Of a stretch of 64,000 bases of DNA, positions 52,011 through 59,610 are shown piece after piece (within the stretch, counting starts at the first letter, position 1; each line of letters starts with the position of its first letter). The DNA lies in contig QVIN01000008.1 in NCBI GenBank assembly GCA_003416985.1, positions 1 through 64,000 on the forward strand. Direction: 5' to 3'. The notes under the pieces are model-generated. The model saw only the letters and a program-made list of their open reading frames with translations. It did not search any database and had not been told where the DNA came from. The position numbers and the translations under genes are program-made. This DNA comes from Duganella sp. BJB480 (GTDB taxonomy: Bacteria; Pseudomonadota; Gammaproteobacteria; Burkholderiales; Burkholderiaceae_D).

Positions 52011-54251
52011 TCAGTACTTTTTCTTGAACTTGTCCTTGGCGCCCGGCGCCGGCTTTTTAGGCGGCGTCGATTTGCCGGACTCCGGCGGCATGCGGTCTGC
52101 GTGGCTGATCTTCAGCTGCGCGCCGCCGACCCACACTTTGCCCAGGTGCTTGAACAGGTCCGGCGGCATCCCGTCCGGCAGCTCCAGCATGCTGTAGGTG
52201 TCGAAGATCTCGATGCGGCCGATATGCTTGGCCTCCAGCCCCGCCTCGTTGGCGATGGCGCCGACGATGTTGGACGGCGTGGCCGCATGGTTGCTGCCCA
52301 CCTCGATGCGGAAAGCGCTCATCGGCAGCGTGACCTTGCCGGGCTTTTCCTTTTTCTTCTTCGGCGCGGCTTCGGCTTCCACCTCGGTCGATTCCACGCG
52401 CGCGGCCTTGGCCAGCGGCGATGCGGCCGGAGCGGCCGAAGGCGCAGCCTTGGCGGCGGCCGGCGCGCGGGCCGGCACCGGACGGGCCGCAGGTGCGGCC
52501 GACGGCGCCGACGGCGCGGCATCGCCGTTATCGCGGCTGATGCGCAGCTGCTGGCCGCCCACCTTGATGCCGGCCAGGTGTTCGAGCACGTCGGCGGTCA
52601 GGCTGTCCGGCATATCGAGCACGCTGTAGTCGTCGTAGATTTCGATGCGGCCGATGTTCTTGGAGTCGATGCCGCCCTCGTTGGCGATGGCGCCGACGAT
52701 GTTGCCCGGCTTGACGCCGTGCTGGTAGCCCACTTCGATACGGAAGGTCTGCATGCCGGGATCGGCGGCGCGCACGATGCGTTCCTTTTTCGGGAAACGC
52801 TCGCTGCGTTCGGCGCGGTCGCCGCGCTCGAAGCGGTCGCCCCGGTCGCCACGGTCGTTGCGTTCGAAGCCCACTTGACGGCCCGGGCGCTCGTCCCAGG
52901 TCGCCGCGGCCACCTGCTGCTTTTTATCCAGCAGCAGCGGCACGTCGCCGCGCGCCATCTTGGCCAGCGCGGCGGCGATCTCGATCGCCGGGATGTTCTG
53001 TTCGCGCTCGAAGTCCTCGATCAGCGACTGGAACTGTTCCAGCTCGCCCTGGGCCAGCGTCTCGCTGATCTGCGACTTGAACTTGGCGATGCGGACGTCG
53101 TTGACGGCCTGGATGGTCGGCAGCTCCAGCATGCCGATCGGCTGGCGGGTGGCGCGCTCGATCGATTTGAGCAGGTTCTTTTCGCGCGGGGTGATGAACA
53201 GGATCGCCTCGCCGCTGCGGCCCGCGCGGCCGGTGCGGCCGATACGGTGGGTGTAGCTTTCCGGATCGTGCGGCACGTCGTAGTTGACCACGTGGCTGAT
53301 GCGCTCCACGTCCAGGCCGCGCGCGGCGACGTCGGTCGCCACCAGGATGTCGATCTTGCCGTCCTTAAGCTGCTGGATGGTGCGCTCGCGCTGCGCCTGC
53401 TGGATGTCGCCGTTGATGGCGGCGGCCGAGAAGCCGCGCGCCTGCAGCTTGCTGGCCAGTTCCTCGGTACCGAGCTTGGTGCGCGAGAAGATGATCATGC
53501 CGTCGAAGTTCTCGGCTTCCAGGATGCGGGTCAGTGCGTCCAGCTTGTGCATGCCCGACACCAGCCAGTAGCGCTGGCGGATGTTCTCGGCGGTGCCGGT
53601 CTTGGCGGCGACCGTGATTTCCTTCGGGCTGCGCAGATAGGTGTTGGCGATGCGGCGGATGGCCGACGGCATGGTCGCCGAGAACAGCGCGGTCTGGCGC
53701 GAGTCCGGGGTCTCCTGCAGGATGCGTTCGACGTCGTCGATAAAGCCCATGCGCAGCATTTCGTCGGCTTCGTCCAGCACCAGCGTTTTCAGTTTGGACA
53801 GGTCGAGCGAACCCTTGTCCAGGTGATCGATGACGCGGCCCGGCGTGCCGACCACGACGTGCACCCCGCGGCGCAATGCCGACAGCTGCGGGCCGTAGCT
53901 TTGGCCGCCGTAGATCGGCAGCACGTGGAAGCCGGGGATATGGCTGGCGTAGGTCTGGAAGGCCTCGGCGACCTGGATCGCCAGTTCGCGCGTCGGGGCA
54001 AGCACCAGCGCCTGCGGCGTGGTCTGTTTGATATCGATGCGCGACAGGATGGGCAGCGCGAAGGCGGCGGTTTTCCCCGTCCCGGTCTGCGCCTGGCCCA
54101 GCACGTCCAGGTTATCGAGCAGCAGCGGGATGGTCGCGGCCTGGATGGGCGACGGCGACTCGTAGCCGACTTCCTTCAGGGCCTTGATCAACGGCGCGCT
54201 GAGGTTCAGATCGGAAAAAAGGGTGATGGGGGAGGTTGGGGTTTCAGACAT
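52011..54251 (-). CDS. deaD: DEAD-box RNA helicase (DeaD/CsdA-like) with two DbpA-type RNA-binding domains
   Basis: A 746-aa ATP-dependent RNA helicase. Core motifs are intact: Q motif (PSPIQAATIPLLLD), Walker A QAQTGTGKTAAF, PTRELA, VGTPGRVIDHL, LDEADEMLRMGF (DEAD), SATMP, and HRIGRTGRAGR. After an RGD-rich linker (ERNDRGDRGDRFERGDRAER) come two copies of the DbpA RNA-binding domain (residues ~502-570 and ~647-715). Each begins FRIEVG, contains NIVGAIANE and ends in VGG.QL.IS. E. coli DeaD has one such domain. The tail is basic (KDKFKKKY). ATG 54251 is preferred to GTG 54263. It likely acts in ribosome assembly and cold adaptation. Confidence 0.95.
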   Translation of the reverse strand: MSETPTSPITLFSDLNLSAPLIKALKEVGYESPSPIQAATIPLLLDNLDVLGQAQTGTGKTAAFALPILSRIDIKQTTPQALVLAPTRELAIQVAEAFQTYASHIPGFHVLPIYGGQSYGPQLSALRRGVHVVVGTPGRVIDHLDKGSLDLSKLKTLVLDEADEMLRMGFIDDVERILQETPDSRQTALFSATMPSAIRRIANTYLRSPKEITVAAKTGTAENIRQRYWLVSGMHKLDALTRILEAENFDGMIIFSRTKLGTEELASKLQARGFSAAAINGDIQQAQRERTIQQLKDGKIDILVATDVAARGLDVERISHVVNYDVPHDPESYTHRIGRTGRAGRSGEAILFITPREKNLLKSIERATRQPIGMLELPTIQAVNDVRIAKFKSQISETLAQGELEQFQSLIEDFEREQNIPAIEIAAALAKMARGDVPLLLDKKQQVAAATWDERPGRQVGFERNDRGDRGDRFERGDRAERSERFPKKERIVRAADPGMQTFRIEVGYQHGVKPGNIVGAIANEGGIDSKNIGRIEIYDDYSVLDMPDSLTADVLEHLAGIKVGGQQLRISRDNGDAAPSAPSAAPAARPVPARAPAAAKAAPSAAPAASPLAKAARVESTEVEAEAAPKKKKEKPGKVTLPMSAFRIEVGSNHAATPSNIVGAIANEAGLEAKHIGRIEIFDTYSMLELPDGMPPDLFKHLGKVWVGGAQLKISHADRMPPESGKSTPPKKPAPGAKDKFKKKY

Positions 54252-54387
54252 GGCGTCACTCACAAGTATGTTCGAATCGCCTAATTGCGAAAGAAATTTG
54301 TGCGTAGTTTACTCTCTATCGACGCTTTGGGCCGGTTTTTGGGCAAAAACGGCCATTTGTCAGCAAAAGCGCGACGTTCGCCGCCCC

Positions 54388-54416
54388 CAAAAAAAAGACA
54401 GGCCGGAGCCTGTCTT
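54388..54416 (-). terminator. Intrinsic terminator after Asr-like operon copy A
   Basis: AAGACAGGC (54395-54403) pairs with GCCTGTCTT (54408-54416) around CGGA; on the minus strand it runs into a long T-run. It ends the copy A operon. Copy B has an unrelated terminator, so the duplication stops before this point. Confidence 0.85.
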
Positions 54417-54477
54417 CTTTCTTGCGCCGCCCAGGCCAGAGGTCCGGGGCGGAACGTCCTGCACTAGCGGATACGGA

Positions 54478-54738
54478 TTACTTGCTGGCTGCTGGAGCCG
54501 ATGCTGCCGGCGCCGGGGTCGAAGCCGCTGGTGCCGAAGCCGCTGGTGCGCTGGCGGCTTTGGTGGCCTTGGCCTTCTTGTGATGCACTTTCTTGGCCGG
54601 TGCGCTCGATGCTGGCGCCGATGCTGCTGGAGCCGGGGTCGATGCGGCGGCGGTGGCTGGTGCCGAAGCGGCTGGAGCTTGGGCGAATGCGGCGCCTGCG
54701 AACAGGGTGGCGATCAGGGTGGCGATTACTTTTTTCAT
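54478..54738 (-). CDS. Small exported Ala/Pro/His-Lys-rich protein A1 (Asr-like)
   Basis: An 86-aa protein with a signal peptide (MKKVIATLIATLFAGAAFAQ) and a mature part made almost only of Ala, Pro, Ser and Thr around a basic centre AKKVHHKKAKATKAAS. This composition and the HHKK core resemble the acid-shock protein Asr of enterobacteria, though sequence this simple gives no firm homology. AAAGGAAATCACATC precedes the ATG. It is the second gene of operon copy A (40 bp after A2). Copy B counterpart: 56303-56548. Confidence 0.75.
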   Translation of the reverse strand: MKKVIATLIATLFAGAAFAQAPAASAPATAAASTPAPAASAPASSAPAKKVHHKKAKATKAASAPAASAPAASTPAPAASAPAASK

Positions 54739-54778
54739 GATGTGATTTCCTTTAAATTGATTTATATCGTTTATTGAA

Positions 54779-55087
54779 TTACTTGGCTGCTGCTACTTTG
54801 GTGTCTGCTTTCGGTTCTACTTTCGCAGCGGCGACTGGCGCTGCGTCCTTGGATTCTTTGGCTGCCTTGGCTTTGTGATGCGTCTTGGTCTTCGCGGTCT
54901 TCACTTCAGCCTTGGCTTCGGTCTTGACATCGGCGGTTTTGACTTCAGGCGCTTTCACTTCGGCTTTCACTTCGGTTTTCACCACGGCTGGCTTGGCGGC
55001 TGGAGCGGTGGTGGCGGCGACTGGCGCTTGTGCGAATGCTGCGGTTGCGAACAGGCCGGCGATCAGGGAAGCGATAATTTTGGTCAT
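54779..55087 (-). CDS. Small exported Ala/Lys/Val-rich protein A2 (Asr-like)
   Basis: A 102-aa protein with a signal peptide (MTKIIASLIAGLFATAAFAQ). The mature part has degenerate repeats of VKTE(V/A)KAEVK and VKTADVKTE, then the basic AKTKTHHKAKAAKESK. It could buffer or bind anions in the periplasm, as suggested for Asr; this is inference. The start at 55087 is chosen for its signal peptide and AAAGGAAATACATC. First gene of operon copy A. Copy B counterpart: 56589-56885, with a few residue changes and a deletion near the C-terminus (KVEPKAD is missing there). Confidence 0.75.
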   Translation of the reverse strand: MTKIIASLIAGLFATAAFAQAPVAATTAPAAKPAVVKTEVKAEVKAPEVKTADVKTEAKAEVKTAKTKTHHKAKAAKESKDAAPVAAAKVEPKADTKVAAAK

Positions 55088-55177
55088 GATGTATTTCCTT
55101 TTTCTGGGTTTCGGCATCGGGACTATCCCGTGTCGCATGAGCAAAAAACGGCGCAGCCCATCGTTCAGTTGACGCTC

Positions 55178-55212
55178 ATTACAACCTCTTACCGACTCTT
55201 ACACTCGCTTAC
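55178..55212 (-). promoter_or_regulatory. Four 10-bp-phased pentamer repeats upstream of operon copy A
   Basis: On the minus strand GTAAG-N5-GTAAG-N5-GTAAG-N5-GTAAT runs with exact 10-bp spacing (plus-strand CTTAC at 55208, 55198 and 55188, ATTAC at 55178). Direct repeats on one helix face are typical of OmpR/PhoB-class response regulators; CpxR boxes read GTAAA-N5-GTAAA. The same array lies before copy B. The RAMA-like gene ends 18 bp away. Confidence 0.7.
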
Positions 55213-55230
55213 AAGTCGCCGCAAACACTC

Positions 55231-55941
55231 TCAGTGCGGGTTCGCCTTGTTCTTCAGCGCCCGACGCTTCCTGCGACGGGAGCTGCTTCCTGAGCCGGAC
55301 CTGCGCTGAGCGTCACTCTTTTGCGCCGCCGGTGCGCTGCTTTGGCCTACGGCTGGTCGCGGCCACGTTTGACTGGCCGGGGGATGGCGCGCTGCGGGCT
55401 GGCGCGCAGACGGCGGCGCCGGCGTGCGTTCGCCTTCGGCCGGGTCGCGGTCTGCCTGTGCGCCTCCCTCGTGCAGTCGTACTATCGCGGCTTTTCGCGC
55501 CGAGCGGCAGACGTCGGCCAGCAACCATTCGCTGCTGCCGGGAAAACGCAGCCACACCGCTTTCCACGCATTGCGGTTGCCGCTCCCGTGCAGGTTCGCG
55601 AAGCACGATGGCGATACCGCGTGCCCTTCATATTTGATTTCGGCCCCCACCACCGTGGGGAAATAGGGCTTGCTGCCGAAGCTGGCGCGCAGCCTGGTGC
55701 CCTCGGGAAGAAAGACCTGCTTCCATTGGTATCCGGCCTCGGATGCCGCTGCGGGCTGCTGCGGGGCGAGCGGCGGCGGATTGATGTAGTTGCGGATCGC
55801 TTCGATAACGAAGGGCTCCTGCGCCAGGGAATCCGACCAGAAATTGCCGGTGAATTCGCCCAACTCGACGAGCACGTCGTCCGGTACGCGGATGGGGAAT
55901 TGGAGGTTGTACGTGGGCTTGATCTTGGGCGAGGTAGGCAT
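55231..55941 (-). CDS. Hypothetical protein with RAMA-like domain and basic tail
   Basis: A 236-aa protein of three parts. Residues ~1-55 (FPIRVPDDVLVELGEFTGNF, then VIEAIRNYINPP) could form a small helical DNA- or protein-binding unit. Residues ~75-145 (LPEGTRLRASFGSKPYFPTV, GAEIKYEGHAVSPSCFANLH, NAWKAVWLRFPG) resemble the RAMA/DUF4357 fold linked to recognition of modified DNA; this is a pattern judgement. The tail from ~165 is Pro/Ala-rich and ends in a strongly basic cluster SSRRRKRRALKNK. Nine consecutive C precede the ATG. An iteron-like array lies upstream, and Asr-like operon copies flank the locus. Confidence 0.6.
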   Translation of the reverse strand: MPTSPKIKPTYNLQFPIRVPDDVLVELGEFTGNFWSDSLAQEPFVIEAIRNYINPPPLAPQQPAAASEAGYQWKQVFLPEGTRLRASFGSKPYFPTVVGAEIKYEGHAVSPSCFANLHGSGNRNAWKAVWLRFPGSSEWLLADVCRSARKAAIVRLHEGGAQADRDPAEGERTPAPPSARQPAARHPPASQTWPRPAVGQSSAPAAQKSDAQRRSGSGSSSRRRKRRALKNKANPH

Positions 55942-55950
55942 GGGGGGGGG
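55942..55950 (-). repeat. C9 homopolymer tract between RBS region and start codon
   Basis: On the coding strand the sequence is AGAGAG then nine C, directly followed by the ATG of the RAMA-like gene. Slippage would change the distance between any Shine-Dalgarno (AGAGAG) and the start codon. Confidence 0.6.
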
Positions 55951-55965
55951 CTCTCTAAAATCGGT

Positions 55966-56176
55966 TTTTTACTAAGCGCTGCTAACCACCGCTAACCTGT
56001 ACTACACAGCGCTATCACGTACTAAAAATTCCGTGCCGAACGCTAATCGTTACTAATTTTCTCGGCCTGTATTCGTTAGAGGCGATTAGTATTTTTTAGT
56101 TCCGAAAATAGCGCGGAGTCGCACGAAATATCGATGGTTAGCATTGGGTAGTAATGGTTAGCGGGTTTTAGTAAAA
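55966..56176. repeat. AT-rich iteron-like array upstream of the RAMA-like gene
   Basis: A 14-bp unit GCTAAYC-NN-TACTA recurs: 55991-56004, 56011-56024 (GCTATCACGTACTA) and 56042-56055 on plus, and 56149-56162 on minus. Additional GCTAACC boxes lie at 55981 (plus) and 56136 (minus), with TACTAATC at 56082-56091 (minus). Plus-strand starts 55981, 55991, 56011 and 56042 differ by 10, 20 and 31 bp, near helical multiples. Left half is in one orientation and right half in the other. The region is much more AT-rich than its surroundings. No gene is seen in 55942-56302. Confidence 0.72.
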
Positions 56177-56229
56177 GCCGAAAAAATAGACCCCGCCCTG
56201 CATATGCCTGAGACGTGATCGGGATGAAC

Positions 56230-56265
56230 GAAAAAAATGCCGCCCAGTGTGAACTGGGCGGCATT
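56230..56265 (-). terminator. Intrinsic terminator after Asr-like operon copy B
   Basis: A perfect 13-bp stem (AATGCCGCCCAGT / ACTGGGCGGCATT, loop GTGA) is followed on the minus strand by seven T. It ends copy B and insulates it from the iteron region. Confidence 0.9.
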
Positions 56266-56302
56266 CCGGCCGAAGCCTCGCTGCGTTCCGCGATACGGCG
56301 GA

Positions 56303-56548
56303 TTACTTGCTGGCTGCCGGAGCCGATGCTGCCGGCGCCGGGGTCGAAGCTGCCGGTGCGCTGGCGGCTTTGGTGGTCTTTGCCTTCTTGTGATGCACTT
56401 TCTTGGCCGGTGCGCTGGCTGCCGGTGCCGATGCGGCTGGAGCCGGGGTCGATGCGGCGGCGGCAGCTGGCGCCGAAGCGGCTGGAGCCTGGGCGAATGC
56501 GGCGCCTGCGAACAGGGTGGCGATCAGGGTGGCGATTACTTTTTTCAT
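56303..56548 (-). CDS. Small exported Ala/Pro/His-Lys-rich protein B1 (Asr-like)
   Basis: An 81-aa near-duplicate of A1 (54478-54738): identical signal peptide MKKVIATLIATLFAGAAFAQ and basic core KKVHHKKAKTTKAAS. It is five residues shorter in the Ala/Pro-rich repeats, a change typical of slippage. The gene order, spacing and RBS (AAAGGAAATCACATC) equal those of copy A. The second gene of operon copy B, ended by the terminator at 56230-56265. Confidence 0.75.
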   Translation of the reverse strand: MKKVIATLIATLFAGAAFAQAPAASAPAAAAASTPAPAASAPAASAPAKKVHHKKAKTTKAASAPAASTPAPAASAPAASK

Positions 56549-56588
56549 GATGTGATTTCCTTTAAATTGGTTTATATCGTTTATTTAA

Positions 56589-56885
56589 TTACTTGGCTGC
56601 TGCTACTTTAGTGTCTACTTTCGCAGCGGCGACTGGCGCTGCGTCTTTGGATTCTTTGGCTGCTTTGGCCTTGTGATGCGTCTTGGTCTTCGCGGTCTTC
56701 ACTTCAGCCTTGGCATCGGTTTTGACATCGGCGGTTTTGACTTCTGGCGCTTTCACTTCGGCCTTCGCTTCGGTTTTCACCACGGCCGGCTTGGCGGCTG
56801 GAGCGGTGGTGGCGGCGACTGGCGCTTGTGCGAATGCTGCGGTTGCGAACAGGCCGGCGATCAGGGAAGCGATAATTTTGGTCAT
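56589..56885 (-). CDS. Small exported Ala/Lys/Val-rich protein B2 (Asr-like)
   Basis: A 98-aa near-duplicate of A2 (54779-55087): the same signal peptide and KTKTHHKAKAAKESK core, with a few substitutions in the VKTE/VKAEVK repeats and a 4-residue net loss near the end (AAKVDTKVAAAK). Start 56885 has AAAGGAAATACATC. It leads operon copy B, downstream of the 10-bp-phased array at 56976-57010. Conservation of both copies with only small changes suggests both are used or the duplication is recent. Confidence 0.75.
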   Translation of the reverse strand: MTKIIASLIAGLFATAAFAQAPVAATTAPAAKPAVVKTEAKAEVKAPEVKTADVKTDAKAEVKTAKTKTHHKAKAAKESKDAAPVAAAKVDTKVAAAK

Positions 56886-56975
56886 GATGTATTTCCTTTT
56901 TCTGGGTTTCGGCATCGGGACTATCCCGTGTCGCATGAGCAAAAAACGGCGCAGCCCATCGTTCAGTTGACGCTC

Positions 56976-57010
56976 ATTACAACCTCTTACCGACTCTTAC
57001 ACTCGCTTAC
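56976..57010 (-). promoter_or_regulatory. Four 10-bp-phased pentamer repeats upstream of operon copy B
   Basis: The same GTAAG-N5-GTAAG-N5-GTAAG-N5-GTAAT array as at 55178-55212 (plus-strand starts 57006, 56996, 56986 and 56976). It ends 10 bp from the stop of the SDR gene. Identity between copies extends from here through both small genes, about 700 bp. Confidence 0.7.
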
Positions 57011-57020
57011 AACTCGCCCT

Positions 57021-57827
57021 TCAATGCGGTTTCACCTCGTCCTTCAACGCCGCCAGCGCCATGCGCTCCACCAGGCCGGGCGCGATCAGCTTCATCCAGC
57101 GTCCCAGCTTGCCCTTGGCCGACATCACCACCTCGCGCCGGCGCGCCTGCATGCCGTCGACGATCAGCCGCGCGCACTCCTCCACCGGCATCGCCTTGTC
57201 CTCTTTCAGGCTGCTGCTACCCAGCGCCCCGCCGGCCGCGTTGAAGCCGCGATAACGTATCTGCGTCGCCACCACGCCCGGATAGGCGATCGTCACGCTC
57301 ACGCCGGCCGCCTTCAGTTCCACGCGCAGCGCCTCGAAGAAGCCGCCCATGGCGAATTTGGTGGCGCCGTAGGCGGTGCGCCCCGGCACCCCGACCAGCC
57401 CCGCCAGCGACGACACGGCGACGATGCTGCCGCGCGACTGCTTCAGGTACGGCAGCGCCGCATGCGTGCACCACACGCTGCCCCACAGGTTGATCTTCAT
57501 GAGCTCCTCGTACCACGCCAGGTCGGCCACTTCCTCGAACAGCGCGTGCGCCGAGCGGCCGGCGTTGTTGACCAGCGCATCGACGCGGCCGAAGCGCGCC
57601 ACGCCGGCCGCCACCAGCGCCGTGCACTGCGCCTGCACCGACACATCGGTCGGCACCACCAGCGTCTGCGCGCCGGCCGCCGCGCAATCGGCGGCCACCT
57701 GTTCCAGCGCCGCCGCGTTGCGCGCCGCCAGCACCAGCGCCACGCCGCCGCCATGGGCGCGCGCCAGCTGGCGCGCCATCTCGGCGCCAATGCCGTCCGA
57801 ACTCCCGGTGATGATGATGACTTTCAT
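57021..57827 (-). CDS. Short-chain dehydrogenase/reductase (SDR)
   Basis: A 268-aa classical SDR. MKVIIITGSSDGIGAEMARQ holds TGxxxGxG, NNAGRSAHALFEE is the NNAG motif, and VSSLAGLVGVPGRTAYGATK includes the catalytic Ser with YxxxK. LVLAARN after strand 2 has an Arg typical of NADPH users. The substrate is unknown. The C-terminal ~20 residues (APGLVERMALAALKDEVKPH) are basic-hydrophobic. It is divergent from the M28 peptidase gene at 57901. The duplicated Asr-like block begins just after its stop. Confidence 0.92.
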   Translation of the reverse strand: MKVIIITGSSDGIGAEMARQLARAHGGGVALVLAARNAAALEQVAADCAAAGAQTLVVPTDVSVQAQCTALVAAGVARFGRVDALVNNAGRSAHALFEEVADLAWYEELMKINLWGSVWCTHAALPYLKQSRGSIVAVSSLAGLVGVPGRTAYGATKFAMGGFFEALRVELKAAGVSVTIAYPGVVATQIRYRGFNAAGGALGSSSLKEDKAMPVEECARLIVDGMQARRREVVMSAKGKLGRWMKLIAPGLVERMALAALKDEVKPH

Positions 57828-57900
57828 AGGCTATTCCTTATTTTGGCAAGTACAGTAAGATAGCCCGCTTCTGCACAGATTCACACATTACGGAGTAAAA

Positions 57901-59529
57901 ATGCGTCTTCCAGTACTCGCCATCGCCGCCGGCCTCGGTCTGGCCTCCCTCCACGCCGCCGCCCAGCAGGCGCCGGTGCTGACGGAGGCGCCGCTGCGCG
58001 CCCACCTGTCCTTCCTGGCCGACGACCTGTTCGAAGGCCGCGGCACGGGCCAGCGCGGCGGCGACCTGGCGGTGCGCTATCTGGAGACGCAGGCCGCCGT
58101 CATCGGCCTCAAGCCGCTGGCCGGCGGCGGCTACCGCATGCCGGTCAAGATCGAGGGCACCAAGCTGCTGGACCGCAGCTTCGTACGCTTCGACGCCAAC
58201 GGCAAGAGCATCACGCCGAACAACGGCAGCGAGATCGTGTTCGGCACCGCCGCCGGCAAGGCCGATCTCACCATCGACGCGCCGCTGGTGTTCGTCGGCT
58301 ACGGCGCCATCGCGCCGGAAGAAAAGTGGGACGACTACAAGGGCGTCGACATGAAGGGCAAGGTGCTGGTCATGATGGTCAACGATCCGCAGCCCACCGC
58401 CGAGGAGCCGAACCGCTTCGCCGGCAAGGCCTACACCTACTACGGCCGCTGGCTGTACAAGTACGAGGAAGCGGTGCGCCAGGGCGCGGCCGGTGTGCTG
58501 CTGATCCACACCACGCCGTCCGCCTCCTATCCGTGGAGCGTGCCGGCCAACGGCTTCAGTCATGAGCGCTTCCACTTGGCCGGCGCCGGCAATCCGGTCG
58601 AAGGCTGGCTGCAGGAGGACACCGCGCGCGCCCTGTTCAAGGCCGCCGGCTTCGATCTCGACGCGCTGCGCGCCCAGGCCGAGACCCGCGCCTTCCGCCC
58701 GGTCGACCTGAAGACCAGTGTGCACGCCGAGGTGCACAGCGCGATCCGCCAGATCGAGCAGTTCAACGTGGCCGGCATCGTGCCGGGCAGCGACGCCAAG
58801 CTGAAAACGCAGGCGGTGGTCTATTCGGCCCACTGGGACCACCTGGGCATGGACGAAGGCGTGCGCCGTGACGACCGCGGCGACCACACCTGGAACGGCG
58901 CCATCGACAACGCCTCCGGCGCCGCCGCCCTGCTGGCGATGGCGGCCGAGGCGGTCAAGCATCCGGCCAGGCGCACCCAGGTCTTCCTGTGGCCGGCCGC
59001 CGAGGAGCAGGGCCTGCTGGGCAGCGCGGCCTATGTGCAGAACCCGGCCTGGCCGCTGGCGCAGACCACGGCCGACCTCAATCTGGACAGCATGAACTTC
59101 GTCGGCCTCACGCGCGACATCGGCGTCGCCGGCGCCGAGCGCAGCAGCCTGTACGAAGCGGCGCAAGGCGTGGCCCGCAAGATGGGCCTGAAGCTGGCGC
59201 CGGCCATCCCCGACCTGTCCGGCGCCTACTTCCGCGCCGACCACTTCAACTTCGCCAAGGCCGGCGTGCCGGCGTTCAACGTCGGCTCGGCGGTGTTCTC
59301 CGGCGACGGCCACTTCGAGTTCGTCAAGGACCCGGCGGCATCGGCCGCGCGCCTGGTCGCGTTCAAAAACGACTACCACCAGGTCACCGACGAATACCAC
59401 GCCGACTGGGACTTGTCGGGCATGGTGCAGCAGGCGCAGTTCACGCTCAACCTGGGCTACGCGGTCGGCAACGCGCCGGCCATGCAAAGCTGGAAGGCCG
59501 GCGACGCCTTCGGCAAGGTCAAGCGCTAG
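57901..59529 (+). CDS. Exported M28-family metallopeptidase with PA domain
   Basis: A 542-aa zinc aminopeptidase. It has a signal peptide (MRLPVLAIAAGLGLASLHAA, cleavage near AAA-QQ), an N-terminal region with a PA-type insert (residues ~120-260, APLVFVGYGAIAPEEKWDDY and GAAGVLLIHTT), and the M28 catalytic domain. Likely zinc ligands are His and Asp in YSAHWDHLG and IDNASGAAALL, Glu-Glu in PAAEEQGLLGS (base and ligand), Asp in LNLDSMN, and His in DYHQVTDEY. It would remove N-terminal residues from peptides in the periplasm. The dienelactone hydrolase gene follows 81 bp later. Confidence 0.93.
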   Translation: MRLPVLAIAAGLGLASLHAAAQQAPVLTEAPLRAHLSFLADDLFEGRGTGQRGGDLAVRYLETQAAVIGLKPLAGGGYRMPVKIEGTKLLDRSFVRFDANGKSITPNNGSEIVFGTAAGKADLTIDAPLVFVGYGAIAPEEKWDDYKGVDMKGKVLVMMVNDPQPTAEEPNRFAGKAYTYYGRWLYKYEEAVRQGAAGVLLIHTTPSASYPWSVPANGFSHERFHLAGAGNPVEGWLQEDTARALFKAAGFDLDALRAQAETRAFRPVDLKTSVHAEVHSAIRQIEQFNVAGIVPGSDAKLKTQAVVYSAHWDHLGMDEGVRRDDRGDHTWNGAIDNASGAAALLAMAAEAVKHPARRTQVFLWPAAEEQGLLGSAAYVQNPAWPLAQTTADLNLDSMNFVGLTRDIGVAGAERSSLYEAAQGVARKMGLKLAPAIPDLSGAYFRADHFNFAKAGVPAFNVGSAVFSGDGHFEFVKDPAASAARLVAFKNDYHQVTDEYHADWDLSGMVQQAQFTLNLGYAVGNAPAMQSWKAGDAFGKVKR

Positions 59530-59610
59530 ATGTGAGCACACGGCGGCGCTGCGCCGCCGCGCAAAACAGGGTAGGATGGCCGCTCCCCGAACCACCGCAC
59601 AAGGAACATC

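Noticed and set aside
55178..55212. CRISPR-like array
   Set aside because: The repeats are only 5 bp with 5-bp gaps, too short for repeats and spacers, and no cas gene is present.
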